Counted from the stretch's first letter, positions 24,290 to 32,743 are shown. The stretch: 57,089 nt of DNA from Solidesulfovibrio magneticus (GCA_002482565.1 DLGG01000166.1:1-57089); one strand, 5' to 3'. Numbers and translations: made by a program. Notes: a model not told the origin generated them from the sequence alone.

Positions 24290-25066
24290 ATGTCCGCCCT
24301 TTTCGCCGTCTGCGCCACCGCCCTTGTCGCCTCGCTGCTGACGCTCTATTCCGGCTTCGGCCTGGGCACCATCCTGACACCCATCATGGCCATCTACTTC
24401 CCCGTCGAGGCGGCCGTGGCCATGACCGCCCTGGTGCACTTCGCCAACAACCTCTTCAAGCTGGCGCTTTTTGCCCGCAAGGCCGACTGGAAGGTCGCGG
24501 CCGTGTTCGGGCTGCCGGCCCTTGCGGCCAGCTTCGGCGGCGCGGCCCTGCTGGTCGCCCTGGCCGATCTGCCGCCCGTGGCGACCTACACGCTTTGGGG
24601 CGCGCTTCACGCCGTCACGCCGGTCAAGCTCGTGGTCGGGCTGCTCATCGGGCTGTTCTCCCTGCCCGAGATCACCAAGCGCATAAAAAAGCGCGGCCTG
24701 CCGCCGGCCTTGCTCCCCCTGGGCGGGCTGGTTTCCGGCTTCTTCGGCGGCCTGTCCGGCCATCAGGGCGCGTTTCGCAGCGCCTTTCTTCTGCGCCTGG
24801 GCCTGCCCAAGGAGACGTTTATCGCCACCGGCGTGGTCGTGGCCTGTCTGGTGGACGCCGCCCGGCTGGCCGTCTACGCCGGCCATCTGTCCGCGCCGGG
24901 CGTGGCCGACAACCTCCCCCTGCTCCTGGCCGCCTCGGCCTGCGCCTTTGCCGGAGCTTTCGCCGGGGCGCGCATCCTGGGCAAGATGACCCTCGACGGC
25001 GTAAACAGGCTGGTCGGCTGGATGCTGCTGGCCCTGGCCGGACTGTTGGCGACGGGCATTGTCTAG
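24290..25066 (+). CDS. TauE/SafE family permease
   Basis: A 258-residue integral membrane protein with about eight helices in two halves, typical of the TauE/SafE (DUF81) family. The paired motifs are GFGLGTILTPIMAIYFP (about 22-38) and GGLVSGFFGGLSGHQGAFRSAF (here residues about 145-166, key glycines and SGHQG). Members are proposed exporters of sulfite, sulfoacetate or other organosulfur anions, or carriers for small anions. Base composition is high in GC like the rest of the chromosome, unlike the orphan gene 14 bases upstream. Confidence 0.87.
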   Translation: MSALFAVCATALVASLLTLYSGFGLGTILTPIMAIYFPVEAAVAMTALVHFANNLFKLALFARKADWKVAAVFGLPALAASFGGAALLVALADLPPVATYTLWGALHAVTPVKLVVGLLIGLFSLPEITKRIKKRGLPPALLPLGGLVSGFFGGLSGHQGAFRSAFLLRLGLPKETFIATGVVVACLVDAARLAVYAGHLSAPGVADNLPLLLAASACAFAGAFAGARILGKMTLDGVNRLVGWMLLALAGLLATGIV

Positions 25067-25222
25067 AATTTCCCTTGCTTGACGCTGCCTGAAAGTATCA
25101 ACTATACAAGAATCGATAGCCTCGGACACCGTTAGGCTTTTGCATGATCGCGACCGAAAATCGTGCCGTCGCCCTGGGACGGCCACGCAATCGCCCATGA
25201 TGCAAAGGAAAATCGATTCACT

Positions 25223-26092
25223 ATGAGCAAGAAACAACGCATTGTCGTCAGCAGCATCACATTTCTCGTCATCCTGTACATCGGCCTCACCCACTACGCC
25301 TCGGACGTCGCCAAAGCTCGTATAGACGCCGCCATCGCCAAGCAGGGACCTCACGTAACATTTCATTACGGAACAGTTTCATACAACATCTTCACGCAAC
25401 ATACCGTCATCCGGGCCGTCTCCCTGCGGGGACCGAACATGGCCGCTCCGGTTTTCGCCAAGGAAGTCATCATACGCCGCATTGACCTGGATTCGCCCAA
25501 GCCGACGTATGTCTCCTTCGACATCCTGGGCATCGAGCTGGAGCCTTCCGCCCTGGGCAAGGAAGCGGCCGCCGAACTGGCCGCCCTGGGCTACGTCGGG
25601 CCTTGGGCGTCCGATGTGACCATTGACATGGACTGCCTGGTCGAGAAGCGGGAACTCATGACCCACATGCGCTATGCGGCCAAGGACGTCGGTTCCCTGC
25701 GCCTCGACTTCGTGCTCGGCAATCTGGACTATACCGCCGCCAAGCCCGAGGCGGTCATGGCCAGCCTGTTCAATTGCGCCTTGAAGCAGGCGGAAATGGC
25801 CTATGTCGACGCTTCCCTTATTGAGCGCATCTTCAAGCAAAACGCCGCGAAACAAGGCATGGACCTGCCGACCTACAAGAAACAACTCGCCGGCCAACTC
25901 GACGCGGCATTGCAGCATTCGCCCAAGCCCCTGCCCCAGGCCCTTGCCAGCGCCCTCAAGCAGTTTGTGGAAAACCCGCGCCAGCTCACCATTTCCGCCA
26001 ACCCGGCCAGCCCCGTTTCCTTCATGGAACTGCTCAAGGCCGGCACGCCCGAGGCCGTCGCCAACCTGCTCGCCCTGGACATCACGTCCTGA
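25223..26092 (+). CDS. Membrane-anchored periplasmic protein, AsmA-like start, unknown
   Basis: A 289-residue protein. KKQR then a hydrophobic segment (about residues 8-24) forms a signal anchor, and the rest is periplasmic. The stretch TFHYGTVSYNIFTQHTVIRA (about 46-65) followed by SLRGPN resembles the opening repeat of AsmA/DUF748-type envelope proteins, but the protein is far shorter. The second half (about 150-289) is helical. ATG at 25223 was chosen because the hydrophobic segment then begins at the N-terminus; a longer frame from 25163 is less likely. Not cotranscribed in an obvious way with the TauE/SafE gene (156 bases away). Confidence 0.7.
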   Translation: MSKKQRIVVSSITFLVILYIGLTHYASDVAKARIDAAIAKQGPHVTFHYGTVSYNIFTQHTVIRAVSLRGPNMAAPVFAKEVIIRRIDLDSPKPTYVSFDILGIELEPSALGKEAAAELAALGYVGPWASDVTIDMDCLVEKRELMTHMRYAAKDVGSLRLDFVLGNLDYTAAKPEAVMASLFNCALKQAEMAYVDASLIERIFKQNAAKQGMDLPTYKKQLAGQLDAALQHSPKPLPQALASALKQFVENPRQLTISANPASPVSFMELLKAGTPEAVANLLALDITS

Positions 26093-26147
26093 GGCCCGGC
26101 CCGCCGACACCAAGCTGCACACGGCGCCAATCTCCACCTTGAGCAGG

Positions 26148-26172
26148 TAGTTCTTGGTAGTTAGAAGGACTA
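26148..26172. promoter_or_regulatory. Inverted repeat before the antitoxin gene, likely operator
   Basis: TAGTTCTT, nine bases, AAGGACTA: an inverted repeat (7 of 8 paired) ending 17 bases before the antitoxin start codon. Ribbon-helix-helix antitoxins normally repress their own promoter through such sites. Confidence 0.5.
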
Positions 26173-26189
26173 CAACGGAGGGAGTCATC

Positions 26190-26483
26190 ATGCCGGCGCA
26201 AACGCATACAACACCAACGAGCATTAAACTCCCCGCCGAATTGCGGGATCGGCTTCAAAATCTTGCAAAAGTTCGGAAACGCACGCCTCACGCCCTCATG
26301 CTTCAAGCACTGGAAACGCATGTGACCAGGGAAGAACAGCGGGAAGCCTTACGCCAGGACGCCCTGGCCGCGCATGAGGCATTCCTGCTGACGGGTCTGC
26401 AGGTGACGGCCAAAGAAGCGGACGCTTGGCTTGCCGAACTGGAAGCAGGCAATGACGTCGAGCCGCCTCAATGCCACATTTAA
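26190..26483 (+). CDS. Ribbon-helix-helix antitoxin (ParD/CopG-like)
   Basis: A 97-residue protein. The N-terminal TSIKLPAELRDRLQNLAKVR and PHALMLQALETHV (residues about 10-47) are a ribbon-helix-helix DNA-binding domain. The C-terminal part (about 50-97, helical, ending in an acidic tail) would wrap and neutralise the toxin. ATG at 26190 has GGAGGGAG upstream. It overlaps the toxin gene by 32 bases, a common translational coupling in type II toxin-antitoxin pairs. Confidence 0.85.
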   Translation: MPAQTHTTPTSIKLPAELRDRLQNLAKVRKRTPHALMLQALETHVTREEQREALRQDALAAHEAFLLTGLQVTAKEADAWLAELEAGNDVEPPQCHI

Positions 26484-26766
26484 AATTGGTGTGGTCACCT
26501 TCACCCTCCTGGGCGTTCAGCGGGCCTACCGTTTCCTTGCCGCAAAGGACAGGGCCGCAGCGCAAGCCGCCGTGGGGACCATCAGGAAATACGCTGCTCT
26601 TCTGGAAAAATTTCCAAACGTCGGCCGGCCGGCTGAAGATTTAGACCCGGAGCAGCGGGAATTGCTTATTCCGTTCGGCGTGTCCGGCTATGTGCTGGTC
26701 TACGAGGTTCACGCCGAAATCATTCTGGTGTTGGCCGTGCGCCACCCAAAAGAAGCCGGGTACTGA
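26452..26766 (+). CDS. ParE/RelE-family toxin
   Basis: A 104-residue protein of the RelE/ParE fold. Helices RAYRFLAAKDRAAAQAAVGTI and LLEKFPNVGRPAED precede the beta strands with the characteristic RELLIPFGVSGYVLVYEV and the closing ILVLAVRHPKEAGY. The GRP and RHxxEAGY signatures fit the ParE branch (DNA gyrase poisons) better than ribosome-dependent RelE, though the family cannot be separated by motif alone. Start: ATG at 26452 gives MTSSRLN; another ATG at 26431 would add seven residues. Confidence 0.85.
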   Translation: MTSSRLNATFKIGVVTFTLLGVQRAYRFLAAKDRAAAQAAVGTIRKYAALLEKFPNVGRPAEDLDPEQRELLIPFGVSGYVLVYEVHAEIILVLAVRHPKEAGY

Positions 26767-26776
26767 CTGCTCCAGG

Positions 26777-26950
26777 ATGGCGACACGCGAAAAAACCCGC
26801 ATGAGCCTTAGCGTGTTCGCCGCGTTGCTCAACGTCGGCCCGTCCACGGTCGAGCACTGGGAACGGGGCCTCAAAAAACCCAGCGGCCCGTCCCTGCGGC
26901 TGCTCGCCCCCCAAAGCCTCGGGCTCATTCGCTGGGCCCAGGGGGCGTAG
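26777..26950 (+). pseudogene. Broken XRE antitoxin (NadS/HigA-like) fused to the glgP tail
   Basis: The 57-codon frame contains REKTRMSLSVFAALLNVGPS, then TVEHWERGLKKPSGPSLRLL. This is the helix-turn-helix and PSGPALRLL signature of NadS/HigA-type antitoxins that normally accompany RelE/HigB toxins. The N-terminal helix is missing (no ribosome site, unrelated MAT before it). Right after RLL the frame becomes the last residues of glgP (SLGLIRWAQGA and stop). So the native antitoxin is cut at both ends; it lies 10 bases after the intact ParE-like gene. Confidence 0.75.
26899..26950 (+). repeat. Right copy of the duplicated glgP 3' end
   Basis: Matches 23562-23613 at 47 of 52 positions in the same orientation and reading frame, including the stop codon. 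With the related downstream hairpin it shows that a block of glgP end plus terminator was duplicated around the intervening genes. Confidence 0.8.
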
Positions 26951-26965
26951 AAGAAAATCTCGAGA

Positions 26966-27015
26966 GACTGCAAAAACGGCGGGCCGCTCCGGAAGGAGTG
27001 GCCCGTTTTGCAGTC
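26966..27015. terminator. Bidirectional terminator with extended A/T flanks
   Basis: An outer arm GACTGCAAAA pairs with TTTTGCAGTC around the inner stem GGGCCGCTCC/GGAGTGGCCC with a GGAA loop. Flanking A and T runs make it usable on both strands. It ends the plus-strand toxin unit and the minus-strand gene whose stop is at 27021. Confidence 0.8.
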
Positions 27016-27020
27016 CGTTC

Positions 27021-27821
27021 TTACTTTCCTGCAGAAGCGACTCGCCGCGAGAAGTAGATCGGCAATGACATATACAAGCAGACTGTATTTGATGTTTTTC
27101 GAAGCAGCTCTTCTTCTTCTTCCTCCTTAACATTATACATTGCTTTTGTTATCACCTTGTAAACCATTTCAATAATGCTTTCACTTGGCTTATCACTAAT
27201 ATGTAAAAGATCAAATAAATCTTGAAAAATATTACCATCATCCCTCAAAACTTCAAGCATTGCCAAGACCTTTTTCAATTTACTCTCATAAGTCATCTTG
27301 TCAAAAGAAGCCAATGAATCTGCATATGATATCATCCCATTGGCCCTTGACGCATTCGATTTGTCATCTATCAGCTTAGCATAAGAATCTCCGTTCACCT
27401 TCACATAGCTATCGACATTAAGAACTAACCTAGCCAACACCAAGCTATCAGGAGACTCGCGAATCGCATTTAAGCATTCTTTGATCTTTAATCTATTGAG
27501 CAAAAGATCCTCATCATTCGGTTTATATCCCTGCACCTCTGGCAATTTCGACGACACATCACGTTCAAACAATGCATAATAAAACTTAATTAATGATTCA
27601 GCAGCAAAGTTATATTGCTTAATATCCCGGTCAGTAATTTTAGCATGAGCGCCAGATCCTTCCATTCCGCTCATTTTTGTCAAGACTTCTAATGCCGACT
27701 GGAAAGACTTGCTTGCCATATAACTAGCAACAGCTTCATCATCTAGCACCGGAGCTTCCTGATTCGCCAAAGCCGTGCCATAATACATAAGAAAAAAACA
27801 AAGAATAACAACTTTACGCAT
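27021..27821 (-). CDS. Low-GC exported protein, partner of the alpha/beta hydrolase
   Basis: A 266-residue protein with a clear signal peptide (MRKVVILCFFLMYYGTALA, about 19 residues), then a predicted all-helical mature part with many charged residues and an unusual run of five Glu near residue 241. Low GC. Its ATG shares one base with the stop of the gene upstream (TGATG) and a GGAGGGGG ribosome site lies inside that gene, so the two are translationally coupled. No family recognised. Since its partner is membrane-anchored, it would act in the periplasm or be exported. Confidence 0.75.
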   Translation of the reverse strand: MRKVVILCFFLMYYGTALANQEAPVLDDEAVASYMASKSFQSALEVLTKMSGMEGSGAHAKITDRDIKQYNFAAESLIKFYYALFERDVSSKLPEVQGYKPNDEDLLLNRLKIKECLNAIRESPDSLVLARLVLNVDSYVKVNGDSYAKLIDDKSNASRANGMISYADSLASFDKMTYESKLKKVLAMLEVLRDDGNIFQDLFDLLHISDKPSESIIEMVYKVITKAMYNVKEEEEEELLRKTSNTVCLYMSLPIYFSRRVASAGK

Positions 27822-29458
27822 CACAACCCCCTCCGCTGCATAACAGTCTTAAAACCTTCATATACCATTTCTTCATCGATGCCAGAATGCAACATCAACC
27901 GATAGTCACGCAACGATTCATCGAGTTCCTTTTGACCGAACGAAGACACGGCATCGCTAAATCGTTCCTTGTCATTTACCAAGAGATAACAATGAGCTCT
28001 ATTAACACGCCACGCCATGCCATCATCACGCGGAATCTTTTTGTTAAGATATACCGTTGACGCATCCGGTAGTCCAAGCAATATATATACCCACGACAAA
28101 GACAAGTGCAACTCATCTAGCACTTTAGCATCATCCCACCCGTCAATAAATTTAACCACCCTATCAACATAGAATATCGACTGCTGTTTTTGCTGCATCA
28201 TGGCATAAATGAACGACATATTATAATAAGCTTTACATAATATATACTTTTCTCTACTTGTTATTTCTGTTTTTTTATCAAGTTCGTTAACAACACGAAC
28301 ACAATATTGCATTGATTCTGCATATCGCTCTTTTTTGATCAAATATTCCGATATAAACAAAGCCGACCTAGCAATATCATAACGAGCCATACCCAATACA
28401 GCTTCAGCCTCTGTGCATTTGACATTACGATCATAATCTGCTGAAAAACTTTGCTGAACAAATACTGTTGCCATAAATTTTAAGTAATCTTCATCATATC
28501 CGCTCGCTATTACTGCAAACCGCCCAGCTATTTCAGCACTCTTTAAGTCACCAATTTCCAGCAGATGCTTTCCTCGAATCAAATAGATATCAGCGTCCGA
28601 CCGTCTTGCTACTGGAGACATCGCGGATTGTGATATTGACTCGATCCTAGCCTTTTCAAGCTCAAGAAATGCTCTTTCCATCTCCTGACGTTGCGCAAAC
28701 TCTCTGCTTTCACTCGCCTTGAGAATTGGGTACACAAAAAAGAAAATAGGAATCGCAATAAAAACAAAGAATCTTACCGGGTCGCATACTTTACTCGCTA
28801 AAATATGCAATTCATACACCCAAGTCGTCTGACCACGCTCGTCATGACTTTGCGTTCTATCTTGACTTGTCAACAACGGCAGCCAATAGGTCTTCATAAA
28901 ATCATTTGTTTTAAAATACCCGCTATGACCAAATGAAAAATATCTGTTCTTTGTAAAATCATCCTCACACCAATCAAACCCATACCTGCCAGCCATTCCT
29001 GCACCAAACACAAGTATTTGATTTAAAATCAGAACAGCGTCATGTATGCCACATTCATTTACAATGCGATGAATTTTACCTCCAAATCTAACCCAATTAA
29101 ACGAAGACCGCAGAACACTACCTGAAAAAATAACTGTATTTATCTTAGGAAGATTCTCTACACCAATACCCTCCAATGCCTTAGCCACAAGATAAGTTCC
29201 AAAACTATGTGCTACAATATCTATCCGAGAATAAGGACCTGTTTTAAAAACTTGCATTAGCTCAGACCGAAATCGCCTAGCGATAGCCCATCGAAATACG
29301 AGCGGAAACAAGTACGCTATCACGGTAAAAAAACCATACTTCTTATTGACCACGTATATGTTCGGCTCTGCACTCGCTAAAAGCTCAGACAACCGATCTT
29401 GCCAAGCGCCATGAGTCCTGATCCCATGCACGGTAATGACTAAGTGCTTATTTTCCAT
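27821..29458 (-). CDS. Alpha/beta hydrolase with membrane segment and helical repeat tail
   Basis: A 545-residue low-GC protein in three parts. Residues 1-200 are an alpha/beta hydrolase: strand and oxyanion loop LVITVHGIRTHG (6-17), nucleophile elbow IDIVAHSFGTYL with Ser85 (79-90), a probable acid at Asp140 (GIHDAV) and a probable catalytic His178 in FGHSGYF. Residues about 229-246 form a strongly hydrophobic membrane helix (FFVFIAIPIFFFVYPI). Residues about 250-545 are tetratricopeptide-like helical pairs. It could be a membrane-tethered esterase/lipase; the substrate is unknown. The start is uncertain: 29458 sits just before the first strand, ATG at 29500 would add 14 residues, and neither has a strong ribosome site. 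Confidence 0.75.
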   Translation of the reverse strand: MENKHLVITVHGIRTHGAWQDRLSELLASAEPNIYVVNKKYGFFTVIAYLFPLVFRWAIARRFRSELMQVFKTGPYSRIDIVAHSFGTYLVAKALEGIGVENLPKINTVIFSGSVLRSSFNWVRFGGKIHRIVNECGIHDAVLILNQILVFGAGMAGRYGFDWCEDDFTKNRYFSFGHSGYFKTNDFMKTYWLPLLTSQDRTQSHDERGQTTWVYELHILASKVCDPVRFFVFIAIPIFFFVYPILKASESREFAQRQEMERAFLELEKARIESISQSAMSPVARRSDADIYLIRGKHLLEIGDLKSAEIAGRFAVIASGYDEDYLKFMATVFVQQSFSADYDRNVKCTEAEAVLGMARYDIARSALFISEYLIKKERYAESMQYCVRVVNELDKKTEITSREKYILCKAYYNMSFIYAMMQQKQQSIFYVDRVVKFIDGWDDAKVLDELHLSLSWVYILLGLPDASTVYLNKKIPRDDGMAWRVNRAHCYLLVNDKERFSDAVSSFGQKELDESLRDYRLMLHSGIDEEMVYEGFKTVMQRRGL

Positions 29459-29649
29459 GTTTTTCTCGCAAACCCTATCCGGCTTCATCTGTCGCTTCAT
29501 TTATAGATATATTTAGATAGATTTGTCAATTCTCTCCTTTTGATCGCAGAATTACTTCCCTCACCAGGCGTATCTCCGCCTCACCCGCCCCCGCCTGCGC
29601 CTCCCACTCCCGGCTCGACGGCCGCCGCCCTTGCTGTTAAGGCTATCCA

Positions 29650-31329
29650 ATGCTTTGCGGCATCGACGTCGGCGGCACGCACACGGACGCGGTCCTCATC
29701 GGCCCGGAAGGGGTCGTTGCTTGCGCCAAGCTGCCCACCAACCACGACGATCTCCTCGCCTCCATACGCGAGGCGCTTTCCAGCATCGTGGCCGTGGCCG
29801 GGCCGGCCGCCATCGATCGCCTGACGCTGTCCACCACGCTCACCACCAACGCCATCATCGAAGGCACGGCCGACGCCGTGGGCGTCCTCGTGTCCGGCGG
29901 CCCGGGCATCGACCCCGAGGCGTATCGACAGGGCGGGCATTACCACGTCCTGGCCGGGGCCATCGACCACCGGGGCCGCGAAACCGCCGCCGTCGATCTC
30001 GACGCGGCCAGGGACGTCGTGGACGCCTGGCTGGCAGAAGGGCTGCGCGCCTTTGCCGCGGTCACCAAATTTTCCACCCGCTGCCCGGACCAGGAGCTGG
30101 CCCTGCGCGACGTGCTGGCCGGCCGGGCCGACTGCGTGTCGCTGGGGCACGAATTTTCCGGCCGCCTGGGCTTTGGCCGGCGCATCGCCACGGCCTGCCT
30201 CAACAGCGCCGTATGGCGCGTCTACAACCGCTTTTGCGACGCCGTGGAACAATCCGTGGCCGATCTGGGCATGACCGCCGCCATAAACGTGCTCAAGGCC
30301 GACGGCGGGACCATGCCGCTGTCGGTCTCCCGGACCCAGCCCGTGCAGTCCATCCTGTCCGGCCCGGCCGCCTCGGTCATGGGCATCATCGCCGTGTGCG
30401 ACATCGCCGAGGATTCGGTCATCCTGGACATCGGCGGCACCACCACCGACATCGCCGTGTTCGCCGCCGGCGCGCCGCTTATCGAAAACGAAGGCATCGC
30501 CATCGACGGCCGCCCGACGCTCGTGCGGGCGCTTCGCACCCGCTCCATCGGCGTGGGCGGCGATTCGGCCGTCACCGTCTCCAGGCTGGCCATCGAGGTC
30601 GGCCCGCGCCGTTTCGGCCCGCCCATGGCCCTGGGCGGCAAGGTCCCGACGCTCATCGACGCGCTCAACGTCCAAAACGTCATCGCCGTGGGCGATCCCC
30701 GGGCCTCCTACCAAGGGCTGCTCGACGCCGCCACGCCCCATGGCTTCGATCCCGAGGAGGTGGCCGAGGCCGCCATCTTAAACGCCGTCAATCAGATCCG
30801 CTCGGAAGTGGCGGCCGTTGTGCGCGAGATAAACGACCGGCCGGTCTACACGATCTTCGAGCTGCTGGAAGGCCGGCAGGTGCGGCCCACCCGGGTCTAC
30901 GTCATGGGCGGACCGGCATTGGCCCTTTCCGCCCTGCTCCAGGACGCCTTTTCCGAGGAAGTCATCGTGCCCGAGAGCTTTGCCGTGGCCAACGCCATCG
31001 GCGCGGCCCTGGCCCGGCCGACCTTTTCCGTGGAGCTTTTCGCCGATACGGCAGCCGGACGGCTCACCATCCCGTCCTTGGGCGTGGCCCGGTCCGTGTC
31101 CGGCAACTACAGCCAGGCGGCGGCCGAGGGCGAGGCCGGGGCCAGCCTGCGCGACTATCTCGCCTCCATCGGGGCCGACGTCGATGACGCGCCCATCGAA
31201 ACCGTGGAGCTGTCGTCGTTTCCCATGGTCGAGGGCCAGGAGCTGGCCGGGTACAACATCCGCGTGGCCTGCCAGGTGCGGCCTGGCGTGTCGGGGGCCT
31301 ACAAACAGGCGGTGTCCAAGCAATGCTGA
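29650..31329 (+). CDS. Hydantoinase/oxoprolinase family protein (HyuA-like)
   Basis: A 559-residue enzyme of the ATP-dependent hydantoinase/oxoprolinase A family. The two phosphate-binding loops of the actin-like fold are visible: GIDVGGTHTDAVLIG (4-18) and VILDIGGTTTDIAVFAAG (about 257-274). GVGGDSAVTV and the VYVMGGPALAL adenosine-region loop complete it. Family members use ATP to open cyclic amides such as hydantoins or 5-oxoproline, or activate ketones. No HyuB partner gene is present, and the protein is shorter than classical HyuA. It has an AAGG ribosome site and overlaps the deacetylase-like gene by seven bases. Confidence 0.88.
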   Translation: MLCGIDVGGTHTDAVLIGPEGVVACAKLPTNHDDLLASIREALSSIVAVAGPAAIDRLTLSTTLTTNAIIEGTADAVGVLVSGGPGIDPEAYRQGGHYHVLAGAIDHRGRETAAVDLDAARDVVDAWLAEGLRAFAAVTKFSTRCPDQELALRDVLAGRADCVSLGHEFSGRLGFGRRIATACLNSAVWRVYNRFCDAVEQSVADLGMTAAINVLKADGGTMPLSVSRTQPVQSILSGPAASVMGIIAVCDIAEDSVILDIGGTTTDIAVFAAGAPLIENEGIAIDGRPTLVRALRTRSIGVGGDSAVTVSRLAIEVGPRRFGPPMALGGKVPTLIDALNVQNVIAVGDPRASYQGLLDAATPHGFDPEEVAEAAILNAVNQIRSEVAAVVREINDRPVYTIFELLEGRQVRPTRVYVMGGPALALSALLQDAFSEEVIVPESFAVANAIGAALARPTFSVELFADTAAGRLTIPSLGVARSVSGNYSQAAAEGEAGASLRDYLASIGADVDDAPIETVELSSFPMVEGQELAGYNIRVACQVRPGVSGAYKQAVSKQC

Positions 31330-32639
31330 AAGCCCGCCATCCGCTCGGGATCGTCTTTTTCCCGGCCTACGACTGGGCCATCTCGCCCACCCACCCCGAG
31401 CGCCAGGAACGCCTGCTCTACACCCAGGACCAGTTGCGCGAGGAAGGCGTCTTCGACATCCCGGGCGTGACCGAACTCAAGCCCGACCTGGCCACCGCCG
31501 AAGACGTGGCCCGGGTGCATTTCTGCTTTCCCGACGTGCCGGCCGTCACCACCACCTCGCATCTCATCTCCGCCGGCGGGGCCATCCGGGCCGCCCGCAC
31601 GGTCATGGAAAAGGAAGCCGAGCGGGCCTTTGCCCTGGTGCGGCCGCCCGGCCACCACGCCATGAAGGTGGTCCACGGCTCGCGCGGGTTTTGCAACATC
31701 AACATCGAAGCGGTGATGGTGGAATGGCTGCGGGAGCGCTACGGCCCCTTGCGCGTGGCCATCGTGGACACCGACTGCCATCATGGCGACGGCACCCAGG
31801 ACGTCTACTGGAACGACCCCGATACGCTCTTTATCTCCCTGCACCAGGACGGCCGCACGCTCTATCCCGGCACGGGCTTTCCCCTGGAACTCGGCGGGCC
31901 CAGGGCCTTGGGGACCACGGTCAACGTGCCCCTGCCGCCCGGAACCTCGGACCAGGGCTTCCTTTTCGCCATGCGCGAAGTGGTCATGCCGCTCATCGAG
32001 GACTTCAAGCCCGATCTGGTCATCAACTCCGCCGGCCAGGACAACCACTTTTCCGACCCCATCACGGACATGGCCTTCTCGGCCCAGGGCTACGCCCAGT
32101 TGACGGAAATGCTCGGAGCGGACATCGCCGTGCTCGAAGGCGGCTACGCCATCCAGGGCGCGCTGCCCTACGTCAACCTGGGGCTGGTGCTGTCCATGGC
32201 CGGGCTGGATTACAGCCATGTGCGCGAACCGGGCTTCGACCCGGCGGCCGTGCGCCAAAGCGACAAGGTGACCGGCTACATCGAGGAAGTCTGCCGCGAC
32301 ATCGTCAAGGAAGCACGCCACCCGCGCGGTCCGGGCAAGGGCGAAACGGTGAACGGCTGGTTTTCGCGCCGCAAGACGCTGTATTACGACACCGACGCCA
32401 TCACGGAATACCAGACCGAGTCGGTGCGCCTGTGCGACCACTGCCGGGGCGTGGTGAAGTATGAGACGGAATCCACGCGAAACCCGCTGTGTCTGGGCGT
32501 GGAAGCGCCCATCGGGGCTTGCGAACGCTGCGTGGACGAGGCCTACCGCATCTACGAGGCCGGCCAGATCAAGGGCGAATACCGCCATCTGGCCCTCATG
32601 GACCGGGTGGGCAAGAACTACCTGAGCTTTACGGGCTGA
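31323..32639 (+). CDS. Histone deacetylase-superfamily amidohydrolase with zinc-ribbon tail
   Basis: A 438-residue protein. The arginase/deacetylase fold occupies about residues 5-345 with the catalytic set intact: His111-His112 (RPPGHHA), zinc ligands Asp151 and His153 (DTDCHHGDGTQ) and Asp240 (AGQDNHFSDP), and the transition-state Tyr275 (LEGGYA). Bacterial members remove acyl groups from polyamines, lysine or acetoin-related compounds. Unusual is the C-terminal extension (about 345-438) with CDHC (371-374) and CERC (400-403), a probable zinc ribbon. It overlaps the hydantoinase gene by seven bases, so the two are made together. Confidence 0.9.
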   Translation: MLKARHPLGIVFFPAYDWAISPTHPERQERLLYTQDQLREEGVFDIPGVTELKPDLATAEDVARVHFCFPDVPAVTTTSHLISAGGAIRAARTVMEKEAERAFALVRPPGHHAMKVVHGSRGFCNINIEAVMVEWLRERYGPLRVAIVDTDCHHGDGTQDVYWNDPDTLFISLHQDGRTLYPGTGFPLELGGPRALGTTVNVPLPPGTSDQGFLFAMREVVMPLIEDFKPDLVINSAGQDNHFSDPITDMAFSAQGYAQLTEMLGADIAVLEGGYAIQGALPYVNLGLVLSMAGLDYSHVREPGFDPAAVRQSDKVTGYIEEVCRDIVKEARHPRGPGKGETVNGWFSRRKTLYYDTDAITEYQTESVRLCDHCRGVVKYETESTRNPLCLGVEAPIGACERCVDEAYRIYEAGQIKGEYRHLALMDRVGKNYLSFTG

Positions 32640-32704
32640 CGCCCGCATCCCCCACTCCCCTGCGCACGGGCATCAGCCCATGCCGAGCCCATTTTCCCCC
32701 ATGC

Positions 32705-32743
32705 GGGGGTCCGGGGGCCTCAGGCCCCCGGCCGCCGGAGGCA
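32705..32743 (+). repeat. Dispersed GC palindromic repeat, copy 2
   Basis: GGGGGTCCGGGGGCC, TCA, GGCCCCCGG, then the CCGCCGGAGGCAT tail. It sits between the convergent deacetylase-like gene and the small exported protein gene, so it can serve both transcripts as an end signal. Confidence 0.8.
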
